From the NCBI GenBank assembly GCA_023634235.1, contig JAMKCF010000002.1:3125001-3189000 (forward strand): a stretch of DNA of 64,000 bases, given 5' to 3'. The notes under the pieces were generated by a model. That model was given only the letters and a program-made list of their open reading frames with translations, searched no databases and had not been told where the DNA came from. This DNA is from Pisaster brevispinus (taxonomy: Eukaryota; Echinodermata; Asteroidea; Forcipulatida; Asteriidae). Numbering within the stretch: position 1 is the first letter of the stretch; each line of letters opens with the position of its first letter. The position numbers were made by a program, and so were the translations under genes. Of this stretch, positions 29,116 through 40,700 are shown in pieces.

Positions 29116-30340
29116 CAAAGGCATCCTATTGGGTTGAGAGGTAAAACGTACATTGAACTAATAAAAAGAATTCACTGGTCTTACTACATGTACTACACGA
29201 ACAGTCTTGAACGTAAACAAAACTTGTGACACCAAAAAGAATGATTTATTAAATGTGCCTCTTAATGCCAAATTACCAACCACAGTCAAGCCCTTAAACC
29301 CGACAGAAGTCTGACACATTAAAGTCCTTTTCCAAGCTGTTGCCACTAGGGTTGCATTTTCTTCATTTTATGTTACATGTGAAACTTAACAATAGGGGAA
29401 TTCATACTACGTGTAAGCTCGTTTGAACATATCCAACTATAATAGCCATTTTCTACTAATAACATTTGACTGGTAAACATCAAGCAAGAGAGGTCGCTAT
29501 ACAAAAACATAACAATTTCAGGTAACAGAGTGGATGGCTTGATGACTGAGGGACAAAGCCACAATTATGGAAAGTGTGTCTGTATATGCCACTTGAAGAA
29601 TGTCACTTACAAATTCGAGTGGGTCTCACAGAAATTGATTTGTTTATGAAATCAGAGGTTTGTCTTTTGTGTAAGCATTAACTGCACAAGACCTCTTGTT
29701 CAACTCTTTTCAATTAGTTGTATTAAGTTCTTTGTATTTATAATTATTATTAATAAATACTTCTGAGAGGTAATGCACTCTGATTGGTTGAAGACTGGTC
29801 ACATGGGGGTGTACATGTATTAACATAATATAATATATAGAGACCGGCTCTGTGAACTAGTAAATACAATGTAAATGGCCCCTAAACAAGCATTATTGTG
29901 CAAAATTTATGTATGCACTGTGCTTCTTGTGCGGGAAACTATCAATTGTGCGTATTATTTTTTTTACTTGGGCAAGACCCGCCAGATGGTAGGCCTACTG
30001 CGTGCACGCGCATATGCGTAGGCTTGAACGCACACACAATGTATCAATCTACCGCAGCTGGTATGCACATGAAACCAACATAATGCATAAAGCAGGACAC
30101 CAACCAAAGTATTTCTGGTGTTTTGTTAAATTTCAAACCTCATAGTCTGGTTCTTGAAATACATAATTATGCATTGACCAATTAGGTCCCATTCAAAAAA
30201 TTAAGTCTAAAGAATGGCCCTTGAACATGAATAGAACAATTCTACTGCGAATAAGCATTCACAAATTCTTATGATTGTTACCAGTTTTTCGTTACACGTA
30301 TTTATTAATGGCAATAACAGTGGTCTTCAGAAAGTGGTAT
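29116..30340. other. Intergenic AT-rich region, no gene seen
   Basis: No splice-supported frame, RNA gene or recognised repeat was found. Confidence 0.45.
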
Positions 30341-30425
30341 CGACCTTGGTTGGTGGCTCGTGGCTGTTTACTGGACCTCTCCTTCAGGTTGGTCCATTAA
30401 CAGCCGCCAGCCACCAACCAGGTCA
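30341..30425. repeat. Hairpin with roughly 30-bp arms
   Basis: GACCTTGGTTGGTGGCTCGT and the inverted GCCAGCCACCAACCAGGTC frame a small loop with the inner pair GTTTACTGGACC / GGTCCATTAACA. Positions 30426-31160 contain C- and A-rich tracts but no gene I can support. Confidence 0.6.
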
Positions 30426-31160
30426 CTACCACACAGAGCGGTTCCGCATTAACTCAGAAGTAACACCTCATTTGTTTTAGTATCATTATATACAAGAAAC
30501 AAAATAGGCCCCACCTGATTTCCATGGGGGGGGGGGTAGAGGTGGCACACTCTAAAAACCGGATGTTTAAGTTTTTTCCTAATTGACTTGACCCCCCCCC
30601 ACCCCCCAATCTCCCATTCTCTATTAAAGGTAAACTTTGTATAATCAACCCCCTGAAAAAAAATGTGTTGATGTAATTTGAATCAGAACTTTACAAAGGG
30701 TATGCCTACTATTAAAGGCAATCGACAGCAAAAAAAAATGGGCAAACATGACAGTTTCTTTTATTGAATTGGCCAATTGAGTCCTGCCATAGATTGCAAC
30801 AGAGCATGACATCGAGTCAAATTTAAAAGTAATAAATTTAATACCAAAACTCACCCAATCCACATTCTATGACTTGATTTTGGCTGGTATATACATGTAC
30901 ATGTACTTGACAATGAAGACTGTTGAAAAGAATTGGGAAAAACAATAGAGCAAAAAAACCAACATTAGTCAGACTGAATTAAACACATTTAATCTTTTCA
31001 ATGAGTGGCCAAAACATTGAAGAATGCAAACAGAGTTAGTTTTAAAAATAGCATGAAATGTACTCCTTGTTGCTTGTATCAATGGAAATGCCTTTTTAAA
31101 GCCCTATCTTTGTATTGCATTCTCCTTGTGAGTAGGGAAATCAAATTTGTGTTTCTAATC

Positions 31161-31437
31161 ATTGACCAGCGTAGCATACCATTGATACAAACGGCGGCGG
31201 CCATATTTTGTCGGAAGGCGACGCTTCTGAATAACGGTGAGAATTTATCATTTGTTTCACCTTTGTTTTTTGCGGAGTGGATTTTCTGGACCCACCCCGA
31301 GCTCACTGTGAAAACAAAGAACACATAGAACCTAATTTTGGCGAGCTCCGTTTTCAAAAGAGAACTCCAGGTGCATAAACGTGAAGGGGAAAAAGTTTCG
31401 AATAGGATTTTGTAAATGATGACCTATGAGGGTAGTG
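31161..31437 (+). repeat. Isolated arm copy of the 32.5-33.2 kb foldback
   Basis: From GATACAAACGGCGGCGGCCA to GATGACCTATGAGGGT, this segment is a close direct copy of the right arm of the foldback at 32489-33244. It shares TGGATTTTCTGGACCCACCC and CCAGGTGCATAAACGTGAAG. The terminal GTTCGTTCCGCTATCGTCTC part is not attached here. Confidence 0.8.
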
Positions 31438-32066
31438 TAGTTCAAGGAGTAGGGTACACCGTGCTAGCCCCCCCCCAAAAAAAATAGCCCTGTTTGAGCT
31501 TCCCCCCCCCCCAATCCTGTAGCCCCAAGTTTATGAAATTGTTTCCAAGATGAAGGCCCTCCTTGTTGAGCTGTTATTGTGTTACTGTTAGTGTTATGGC
31601 TCTCTTAAACATCCCTTCGGTATTACTCTTAATCTTATCAATACAATGTATAGTCACCATCATTACAACATGATGTAACACTTAACTGCAATCAACACTA
31701 AAAAAACAGCTCTCCTATCCTAGTCCTAGGCTTTATTACCTCAGAGGTGTTTTGTACAATTTTTGATGGGTTTTGCAGCAGATCTTTGCCACTCCCTGCT
31801 TCGGGGTTTTGAATCGTGTAGGGCATGAATTTAACTCACTTGCCATTATTTAGACAACTATATATAACAGTAGCCCTGTTCCGTCCCAACTTGACAACTT
31901 GACAACTGGCTATCGTCGTTCGTGGAGACAATAGCGGAACGAACCTCATATAGTTCTAGGAGTAGGAGTATCCCTACCTCTAGCCCCACTTGTGTGGCCA
32001 AGCTGAATCCTCAACATGCTCAAGCACGGAGCTACCCTACAGTACACTACACCCAGCCAGAGCAGA

Positions 32067-32498
32067 GCTAGACCTAGCCCCACTTGTGTGGCCAAGGGAC
32101 AGGAAACCTGAATCCTTGGCCACACGTCGTCACCCACATTTTCGTCAGCCCACCGATTAAAAAATAGAGGCGCATTCCCTAAGAGCGGGTCGGCAATTTA
32201 AACCACCTCAATGTGTTTTGGGTGAGTACATAAATAACAATTTCAAAAGATATTTCAATTCAAAATTTTCAACTCTATCCGAATTAGATTTTCGCGACAT
32301 GTACTGAGTGCGGCCATTTTGGATTGATTCTAATCATGCCAATCAATTCATGACGTCACCGGCCGACCGGATTGTGGGCGGAGCGAAGATGTGCACATTG
32401 CAATGGTTGCTTTATGTATCCGCTCCGCCCACAACCCGGCCCGGAAGGATTCAGGTTTCCTGTCCCTTGGCCACACAAGTGGGGCTAAGCTAGACCTA
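32067..32498. repeat. Inverted repeat with 51-bp arms (CCCCACTTGTGTGGCCAAGG)
   Basis: Left arm 32067-32117 and right arm 32444-32498 are near-perfect reverse complements, sharing GCCCCACTTGTGTGGCCAAG and GGACAGGAAACCTGAATCC; the right arm has a four-base insertion. A third, direct partial copy lies at 31984. The spacer contains a further inverted pair, GTGGGCGGAGCG / CGCTCCGCCCAC. The right arm abuts the large foldback, so the elements are nested or adjacent. Confidence 0.75.
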
Positions 32499-33244
32499 GC
32501 CTACTCCTAGAACTATTCGGTTCGTTCCGCTATCGTCTCCCCGACCCTCATAGGTCATCATGTACAAAATCCTATTCGAAACTTTTTCCCCTTCACGTTT
32601 ATGCACCTGGACTTCTCTTTTGAAAACGTAGCTCGCCAAAATTAGGCTCTATCTATTCATTGTTTTCAAAGTGAGCTCGGGGTGGGTCCAGAAAATCCAC
32701 TCCGCAAAAAAAAGGTGCAAAACATGATAAATTCTCATCGTTATTCGGAATCGTCGCCTTCCGATAACAAAAATGGCCGCCGTCGCTTGTATCAATGGTA
32801 TGCTGCTCGCAACGCTGGTTCACAATAACCAACGGTTTACGGATAAAAGATAAGCCATTGATTATTGTGGACCAGTGTTGCACACAGAATACTATGCGAA
32901 GGCATGTCGTGGACCAGCGTTGCACGCAGCATACCAGTGATACAAGCGACGGCGGCCATTTTGTTATCGGAAGGCGACGATTCTGAATAAACGATGGGAA
33001 TTTATCATTTTTTGCACCTTTTTTTTTGCGGAGTGGATTTTCTGGACCCACCCCGAGCTCACTGTGAAAACATTGAACACATAGAGCCTAATTTTGGCGA
33101 GCTCCGTTTTCAAAAGAGAATTCCAGGTGCATAAACGTGAAGGAGAAAAAGTTTTGAATAGGATTTTGTACATGATGACCTATGAGGGTCGGGGAGACGA
33201 TAGCCAGCGGAACGAACCGAATAGTTCTAGGAGTAGACCTAGCC
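32489..33244. mobile_element. 756-bp foldback element, arms of about 340-370 bp
   Basis: The left arm starts GCTAGACCTAGCCTACTCCT, continues GAACTATTCGGTTCGTTCCG and reads through GAAAATCCACTCCGC to GGTATGCTGC. The right arm is its reverse complement, ending AGTTCTAGGAGTAGACCTAG. The loop is about 40-60 bases near 32840-32905. Open frames on both strands are mirror images and have no coding support. Confidence 0.8.
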
Positions 33245-33304
33245 CTGGTAGGACGTCAGTGCCACTGGACTCCGTCGTGTTGTATGCAACGGAGGAGTCC
33301 AACC

Positions 33305-33500
33305 TGGGCCCAATTTCATAGAGCTGCTTAAGCACAAAAATTTGCTAAGCACAATAAAATTTTGCTTTCCAGAATAAGGTTGCCAGCCAAACTACCATAT
33401 CACGTGTACAATTTGTGACTGGTGGTATCCTGCTAATTTCTGCTTAGCAGGAAATAGTTAAGCATTATTTTCTGCTTAAGCAGCTCTATGAAATTGGCCC
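33305..33500. mobile_element. Full-length TGGGCCCAATTTCATAGAGC-type MITE
   Basis: Begins TGGGCCCAATTTCATAGAGC and ends GCTCTATGAAATTGGCCCC, with inner CCAGAATAAGGTTGCCAGCC and TCTGCTTAGCAGG as in the copy at 16276-16470. Confidence 0.85.
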
Positions 33501-33518
33501 CTGGGCTACTCCCAGTCC

Positions 33519-33592
33519 TAGAACTATGCGGTTTGTTCCGCTACGATAGCGGAACAAACCGCATAGTTCTCTAATAAGACTAGGACTCTTTT
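33519..33592. repeat. Short hairpin built from the AGAACTATGCGGTTTGTTCC motif
   Basis: AGAACTATGCGGTTTGTTCC-GCTA is followed directly by its inverse TAGCGGAACAAACCGCATAG, giving an almost loop-free palindrome. The same motif caps the foldback at 32489-33244 and recurs at 31920, 35748 and 48965. Confidence 0.7.
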
Positions 33593-33773
33593 AGGAGTAA
33601 ACCTGGGCTAAGCTAGATCGACCCAACCAAGCAGCAGTAACCTGGTTTTTGTTTTCCTTGTCTTTTCTGTTTTCCAAGATTTACAGAACTTACTTGTCTT
33701 TCATAGGAAACAAATGAACACATCTCTTGTCTTTCAGTATTGTTTAAATTCTGGTCTCTCTTCCCTCAAACAG

Positions 33774-33973
33774 TTGAGTTTCGCTTCCACAATTGCAGCA
33801 GAAAAGCAGACGTGCAAAAAATGTGTAAATATTTACTTTCATATTCTTGTCAATTGAGGGCGTCTTCTTTCAACTACGGTGTCCGATTTGTAACAATATG
33901 TATGGTAGGGCTGCTGACCATGGTAGCGTGTGGTGTTTTTTTTTATCGAAGAAAAAATAAACAAATAAATTAA
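33774..33973 (+). CDS. Candidate terminal exon of a small membrane protein
   Basis: After a pyrimidine-rich acceptor (CTTCCCTCAAACAG), an open frame of about 66 codons runs to TAA at 33971-33973, with AATAAA overlapping the last codons. The peptide has several Cys, then a hydrophobic helix (VTICMVGLLTMVACGVFF) followed by a basic end (YRRKNKQIN), as in the C-terminus of a single-pass membrane protein. No upstream exons were recognised in the repeat-filled DNA to the left. Chance open frame remains possible. Confidence 0.25.
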
Positions 33974-34094
33974 TAACGAGAAAAACTGTTTTTGGATATT
34001 ATTTGGCGCAATCAGACGACAGCGGCACATCACTTTCTTTCCTGGGCCGAGTCATGCTGTTTATGAATTAAAAATTAAATGACTGTTTTATAGT

Positions 34095-34593
34095 TTATTG
34101 TGATTTTAGAAACTCGGTAATCTTCCTGATTTCATCAAGTATTTCCGTTTCCAATTGGTCTCTCACAGAAACAGCACTCCCACTAGTCCCACAAGTTTTG
34201 AAAATAAATTCCACTTGTTACTGGGGACTCTTGTTCATTGTTTGTGCTGGCTATTTTAATACTAAAGCTGGAGTTCTTTCCTGCTTTGAATTGTATGTTG
34301 CTAATAGGTTGACTATTGAGGGCGCTAAACAGCTGAACTGCCATCCCACTGCACCAGTCCCCAGTGTCAAATGTTTTGTTAGACTGTGTCATTAAAATTG
34401 CATTGTTCAACTGCGACACAAACTCACAATACTGCAGCAAAACCGATTGTGTGACTTTGCTTTGTTTGAATTTGATCGACTGGAACTTGTCCTTGGACCG
34501 AGGACTTTTGGTTATACATTTTTTTTTTGCTGGCAGAAGCAAAATAACTGAGCTTGTATATTGTAAGGGTGTACAAACCTTAGTATCACTCAC
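34095..34593 (-). pseudogene. Candidate gene 3' part with a reading-frame break, head-to-head with RNase T2
   Basis: A minus-strand open frame (34593-34183) encodes about 136 residues, including LQYCEFVSQLNNAILMTQ and CSGMAVQLFSALNSQPISN, and ends LWD. In another frame overlapping its end, a segment containing VRDQLETEILDEIRKITEFL (within 34200-34098) runs to TAA at 34095-34097, with an AATAAA overlapping the stop. The charged, heptad-like second segment looks coding. The two frames differ by one position around a T/A-run near 34190-34203, so either a small indel, a short intron or a pseudogene explains the break. No ATG begins the first frame, and an in-frame TGA lies just upstream, so a 5' exon would be needed. 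The family is not recognised. The proposed 5' end faces the RNase T2 start codon about 120 bases away. Confidence 0.35.
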
Positions 34594-34713
34594 TCTCTGT
34601 CACGCGACAACGAGACACGACGAACAAAACACAGCCACACACACGGCACGCGACGGTCAAGAAAACTTGTTCCTGTTTTGCACGCAGTCTGCCCCTCAAA
34701 AATTGAAACAAGC

Positions 34714-37700
34714 ATGGCTGCAACTTTTCCTGTGAAGTGGACTGTTTTCCTTTTAATTTTTATTTCAACACTTGCCGTCAGTTTTTCCAAACCAAGAAAT
34801 TGTGCGGGGTAAGTACAGTAACTTGTGTTTTGATTTAAAATGTTAAGTTAATGTTTTTGTTAACTTCTTCTGCTGGTTTATAATAACAACCACCAAACAT
34901 AACACTAATCAACTCAGTAACAATAACATTTTTTTTTAAACTTAAGTTTACAAAAAGATACTTTAAACTCATTTACTTAGACCAAGTCATAAGGAGGGCG
35001 CTGTACTCCTTTTAAAAAAAATTTCAAAAGTAGTATAGCGCCCCAGTTTTTACTGGGTCTACTTCAAACCTACATAAGTGTGAATGTTACTATTATTTTA
35101 TATTTATTATTTAGAAATTGCAAATAACTGTGACGCTATACTCCATTTTTTTACTCAAAAATTTGACATTATCTGTGCTGTGGTCTTACTTTCGAAAAAT
35201 GGAGTACAGCACCCCAGTTGCTGGGTCTAGTGCTACATTCTATTTAATTTATAACATGATTTAGCCGACAAATCTTGTAGTTTTTTGTAGCGCCCTCTTT
35301 GATGCATTAGTAATAGTAGCGTATTTTAATTTGCAGGGATTTTCTACCATTGTTGCATAGTTCAGTTCATCATGCTCAGTGGAATGCCCCCCCCCCCCAC
35401 CCCCACATACAAACATGTCAATTGTAATGTATCAACTGACATGTTCCATGTTCGAATCCCCCAACCGCAGTTTTAAATTTTAGTTTTTTTGGTTTTTTTA
35501 TTCGTAAAATAATTAAAATATTCTATAAGTCTCACCCAACATGTACATTTATTTAGGCCTGATAGATAGTTCTGCACAGCTGCTGTAAAAAAAACTAACT
35601 AAAAAAACAATGAGAGATTTTAGAAGCTTATCAGGTCTGATTATAAAGAAAGAGCTATTTAAATTATAAGAGCTGCAAATTGCTATGTATAAATAATAAT
35701 ATTTACATGTGTCAGCCCTTGGGCTAACTTTTTTCTACCCCTAGAACTATGAGTTTTAATCCGCTATCGTCTAGAGAGACTTGTAGAGTATTTTTTATAT
35801 TTTTATCAAATGAAAAAAAAACCTACAATTTAAAATGGAGGTTGGTGGATTCGAACATGGAACATGTCAGTTGATACATATGACATTCTTGACAATAAAA
35901 AGGCGGTTTCAACTTAACAGTGACCCCTGGAGTATAATGGCATCGTCCAAGTACGGTTCAAAGACAACATGGCAGACACTACTAGTACTACTACTAGTTG
36001 TTACTAATTCGGGATTAGAAAACCTCTTTTTTCAGACAAAATACAACAGATTGAAGGTAATATAGATATGACTCTCCCACATATATTTAATGGTTTATTT
36101 ATGCTCAAAAGTTGTTTTAAAGTGCATTTAAAATTTGTTGTCGGCAGTTGTCGTCAATTGTCGGCTTTTATCGTTTTAGTGCGACCCATGTCATGTACAT
36201 ACTTTTGAGCCAAGTGTGACTAGCGCGCTGCTTTCTTGACAGGTTTCCATCAAAAGGCCGCAACTTTTTGTACATTTTGTGAAGAAATTTTAACCTGCAA
36301 AATTTGAGGGCATGGTAGGCCTGTATGACTGATAAATCTTAAAGGCAGGGTATACTGTACTTTTGGTAATTGTCAAAGACCAATATCCTCACTTGGTTTA
36401 TCCCAACAGATGTTTTAAACAACAAACCTGTGAAAATTTTGGATCAATTGGTCATCGAAGTTGCAAGAAAATAATGAAAGAAAAACTAAAAAAAAACCTT
36501 GTTGCATAGAATTGTGTGCTTTACTTTCATATGCCTGAGAACAAGAAAGGTGAAAAATTTCCTCTTTCTCTAAAACTTCATTACCTCATAGGGTGTTGTT
36601 TCTAACAATGTTTTATAATATCAACACTAACAGCTTCTCCAGTGCTCTTTACCCAGTAAGTTTTCATATTCATAAATTCCCTTGGAAGGATAAGATTATA
36701 TATGGATTTTTAATTTTTTTATTTATTATAATGCCTTTGCTTTTACAGTGAAACCTGCGAAGGAGGAAAGACAGTCCCAGACTGGGACTACCTCCTGTTT
36801 GTGGTTCAGTGGCCGGAAAGCTTTTGCCTCTACTACAATGTACGTACCTGAGAATATCATGGCCTGGAATTACAATGTACATGGCGACTAAGACCACAGA
36901 AGCTGTGGTCTCATACCCTTTGTTTTTACCCTCAGAGGTGCCCCTGAGAAAAATTTCCGTAGACTCTAAACTTTTCCCATGGAAGTACCCAACCATGTGA
37001 ATACACTCCAGAGTACATTTGAGTCACTTTTTTTTTAGCAAAACGTCCACATATGCAACTTTGATGTGAGCTGAATTTGAAACTTGCAATCATTTACTAG
37101 GGGCTCCAAGATCAAGTTCAGTTTTGTGATTCACTCAATTGACAAAAAGATAGAGTGCTAAATAAACAATTTCAAGTCCCTACTACAGCGTTCTTAGTCT
37201 TGGTAAAAGACCTTCTCTTGTTGGTTTGTCACAATTTTTCCCACGAGAGGGCGCTATCATCAGAACCGCTCTCACAACACGAACCGCTCCAAGAGAAGCG
37301 GTTCGTGATGTGAGAGCGACTCGTGAATGATAGCGCCCTCTCGTGAGGAAAATTGTGACAAATCAACAAGAGAAGGTCTTGCACCAAGACTACAGCATTC
37401 TCCCTTAATAGTGGTCTGCTGGCTAAATGCTAGCTGAAACATCTAAGTGTTCCGGCTGGCTAGTTCAATGTTGGACATGTTGGAAAGCATCCCTATTTCA
37501 TTTGAAGTATGGACTAGTTAGTGAAAAAGCTGGTGGACTAGTAAAATGAAAAGCTTACTGTTTATGCTGGCCAGTCGCTAAATATTTGATAGGCAAACCC
37601 TGCCGTAACCTGGTGTTAAAATGCCACCGAGTTTGACTACTGATACCCTTCAGGCATGTCAGGTCCAATTTTTGTCAAAATCAAGAAATGTTCATTACGT

Positions 37701-40700
37701 CACATTTCAAAATAATCTGTCAATTTTTCTACAGAGAATTGTTAGTTCACTCCTAAACTTTGATGGTATTCCAGATTAATTTTGACCTTTTGACTGGTGC
37801 AAAAATTCCTCTTTGGAAAGTACATACCCCTTTGTTTTTAATGTCCGATGACTTCTTGTTTCAAATTTCGCTTTTGAAATGAAAGGGTATCGAAAAAATT
37901 TAATTTTACACCATTTTAACGATAGCCTTAAAAATTCTTCCCATCTTTAACATAATTTGTATCTTTTTTAACATGATATAACAGGCTTCCCAAAGTAATA
38001 ATACTAATAGTGATCAAAAGTGCATCATACCAAGTGGGGTCAAAAACTGGACTGTTCATGGAACATGGTAAGAAATGGTCTCTTCATTTTAAATTACGCC
38101 TGCTTTCATAAACGTAGAAGTTCACCGTCACCAGAATATACTGTTTCAGACATCATATATCTTCCATTATGTGCACTGAATACATTTTATTAATTAGTAT
38201 TTTTGAATACCCAATGTGTTGTACACATTTAGGCATGATTGGCAAATGGCGGGGCCCGAGGCCAGTGACTTTAGTGACAGCCGGACAACTCACCAGTCTT
38301 CTATTTTTCAATTCAATATCTTTGTTTTTAAAAAAAGAAAGAAGATGTTTTAATGTTGAGTTTGAGGGTGGAATAAAAATAGCTTTTAATTCTGCCGAGT
38401 ATCAAAGTTTACTTCCCCACAAGACAAAAAGAGAACTCTTCTCTTAAAGCCCTTTTCTCACTACTCTATTCCCAGGGGGCAACCCCGGGGAACAACGGCC
38501 AGTCTTTTCACACTTGGATCGCTTTACCCCTGATCTACCCCGTGGCAAATTGGCTTACCCCGGGGAATAGCCACCCCTGCTCTGGAGTAGGGGTAAGCAG
38601 TAAAAACCCTGGGGTATTCTTGAAGCGTTCAACCAGAACCCCGTGGAATATGGACACAGTGTGAAAGTGCACCGGGGTAACCGTGGGGTAAAAAAACTCC
38701 TGGGACCTCCCCAGGGCTGTTTTCCACGGAGATAAGAGATACAGTGTGAACAGGGCTTTAGTGTTTGTTTGAATAAATACAGTTCAAATGTTAAAACTGT
38801 CTTCTCAATTTGATTCAGGGGTGGTTTTCACAAAGAGTTAAGACTAGTCTTATCTCGAGTTAGGACGAGTTACTCGTCCTAACTTAGGACTCCCTAGGAC
38901 TAGTCCTAAGTTAGGACTATCTTTGTGAAAACGACCCCTGGTCTTGTAAACAACATTCTGGTCAAGTAGAAACTGTGAGCTGCAAGCTCTGCGGTCGTGT
39001 GGTTTTTTTTCCCTTGAAAATTTGGCCTTGAATGGGGTTTCCTTCTTTTTTTAATGCATGGGTCCTTGTTCCAATTCCAAGTTTTACTTTTGTTTCAATG
39101 TTAATTTCAACAAATTATATTGGTATTATGATAGAATTGAAATTTTACAAATAACTTTAACATGGTTTATTTTTATTTTCAAGAATTTTGTATTAATGAA
39201 TAGATTTTTAAAAGGATATTTCATAGAAAAATAATAGGCCCCTAGTCTTTGCTCGAGTTGTTTTCTCGTTTTTGATCGGCTCGAGGCTCGCTCTAAAGTC
39301 TATACGTTGCCAACCGAAAGTCTCTTGTACAAGAATTCTGTAACTGATCGTCATCGACCATGTCGACATTTGTTATTATGGCACAAGTCAAGCCAAGGAA
39401 GTATTTCAGACAATCATCATTTGTGAATCCTGTGTTCAATGTAGCATGTGATGGAGTATTAGAATTTCTAGGGGCGAGTGTGTTAAAGTACATGTAGGGG
39501 AACAGTTGGGGTGGGGGTTGGGGACACAAACACTCTGCCCCCATATTGGGCAAAGTATTTTAATACATTTTGAATCAAGAGTGACACATCAACATCATTG
39601 TTTTTATTTTCTAGGCCAACAAAGAATGGAACTGTAGGACCTGTCAACTGCAACGACACCTGGCCGTTTGATTTAAATCAAGTTAAGGTAAACACAGGAC
39701 AGCGACGTTCTGCTCCAGACAAAAAATAAGAGGAACCAGTCAAAGTCAGCACACATTACATAATGATTTGACTGGTTACCATTTTCTGGTCATGTAAAGC
39801 AGCATTTGGTTTGTGCTTGGCCAATGTTTGGGCTCAGAAAGCATCTCTGTGAAATTGTCAACTAACAAAAAGTTCCTCTGTGACATTGTCAAGTAACAAA
39901 AAGTTCCTCTGTGAAATTGTCAACTAACAAAAAGTTCCTCTGTGAAATTGTCAACTAACAAAAAGTTCCTCTGTGAAATTGTCAACTAACAAAAAGTTCC
40001 TCTTCGAAATTGTCAACTAACAAAATGTTCCTCTGTGAAACCTGTCAACTAACAAAAAGTTCCTCTGTGAAATTGTCAACTAACAAAAAGTTCCTCTTCG
40101 AAATTGTCAACTTACAAAAAGTTCCTTTGTGAAACCTGTCAACTAACAAAAAGTTCCTCTGTGAAATTGTCAACAGAAAACAAGCAGCTCTGTTGAGATG
40201 TAAACAGACAAACCACATATTTGTGAAATTGTTCACTGAGTACTGACAAAACACAAACATATCTCTGTGAAATTATCAACAGAGAAAAAAAACAGCCCTG
40301 TGAAAATGTAAACAGACACACTGCATCTCTGTGAATATGTCAAATGACAAAACACATCTTTGTCAAATTGTGAAAAAAATAGCACTAACTCTTTCTCCAC
40401 CATGTCCACACCATACGTAGGCCCTACTCCTTTGATCAAATATAAGACTAGAATGTTAGTTTTTGTTTCTTCCATGTTATGTGTGTTTTGAATTGTTTTT
40501 TTTTTTACTAGGATCTTGTGAGTCAGTTGAAACAAGTGTGGCCAGATTTGCTCTCAGGAGGCACCTATGACAGTTTTTGGTAAGCATTAAGTTTGTAGGA
40601 ACATCTTAAATGTGTTTTGAAAGCTACTATCATGAACATTTTGTCTATGGATGGGAGTCTTTTCTCAAATTAGTTTGTACTGTCAACAGCTGCAGTGCTT

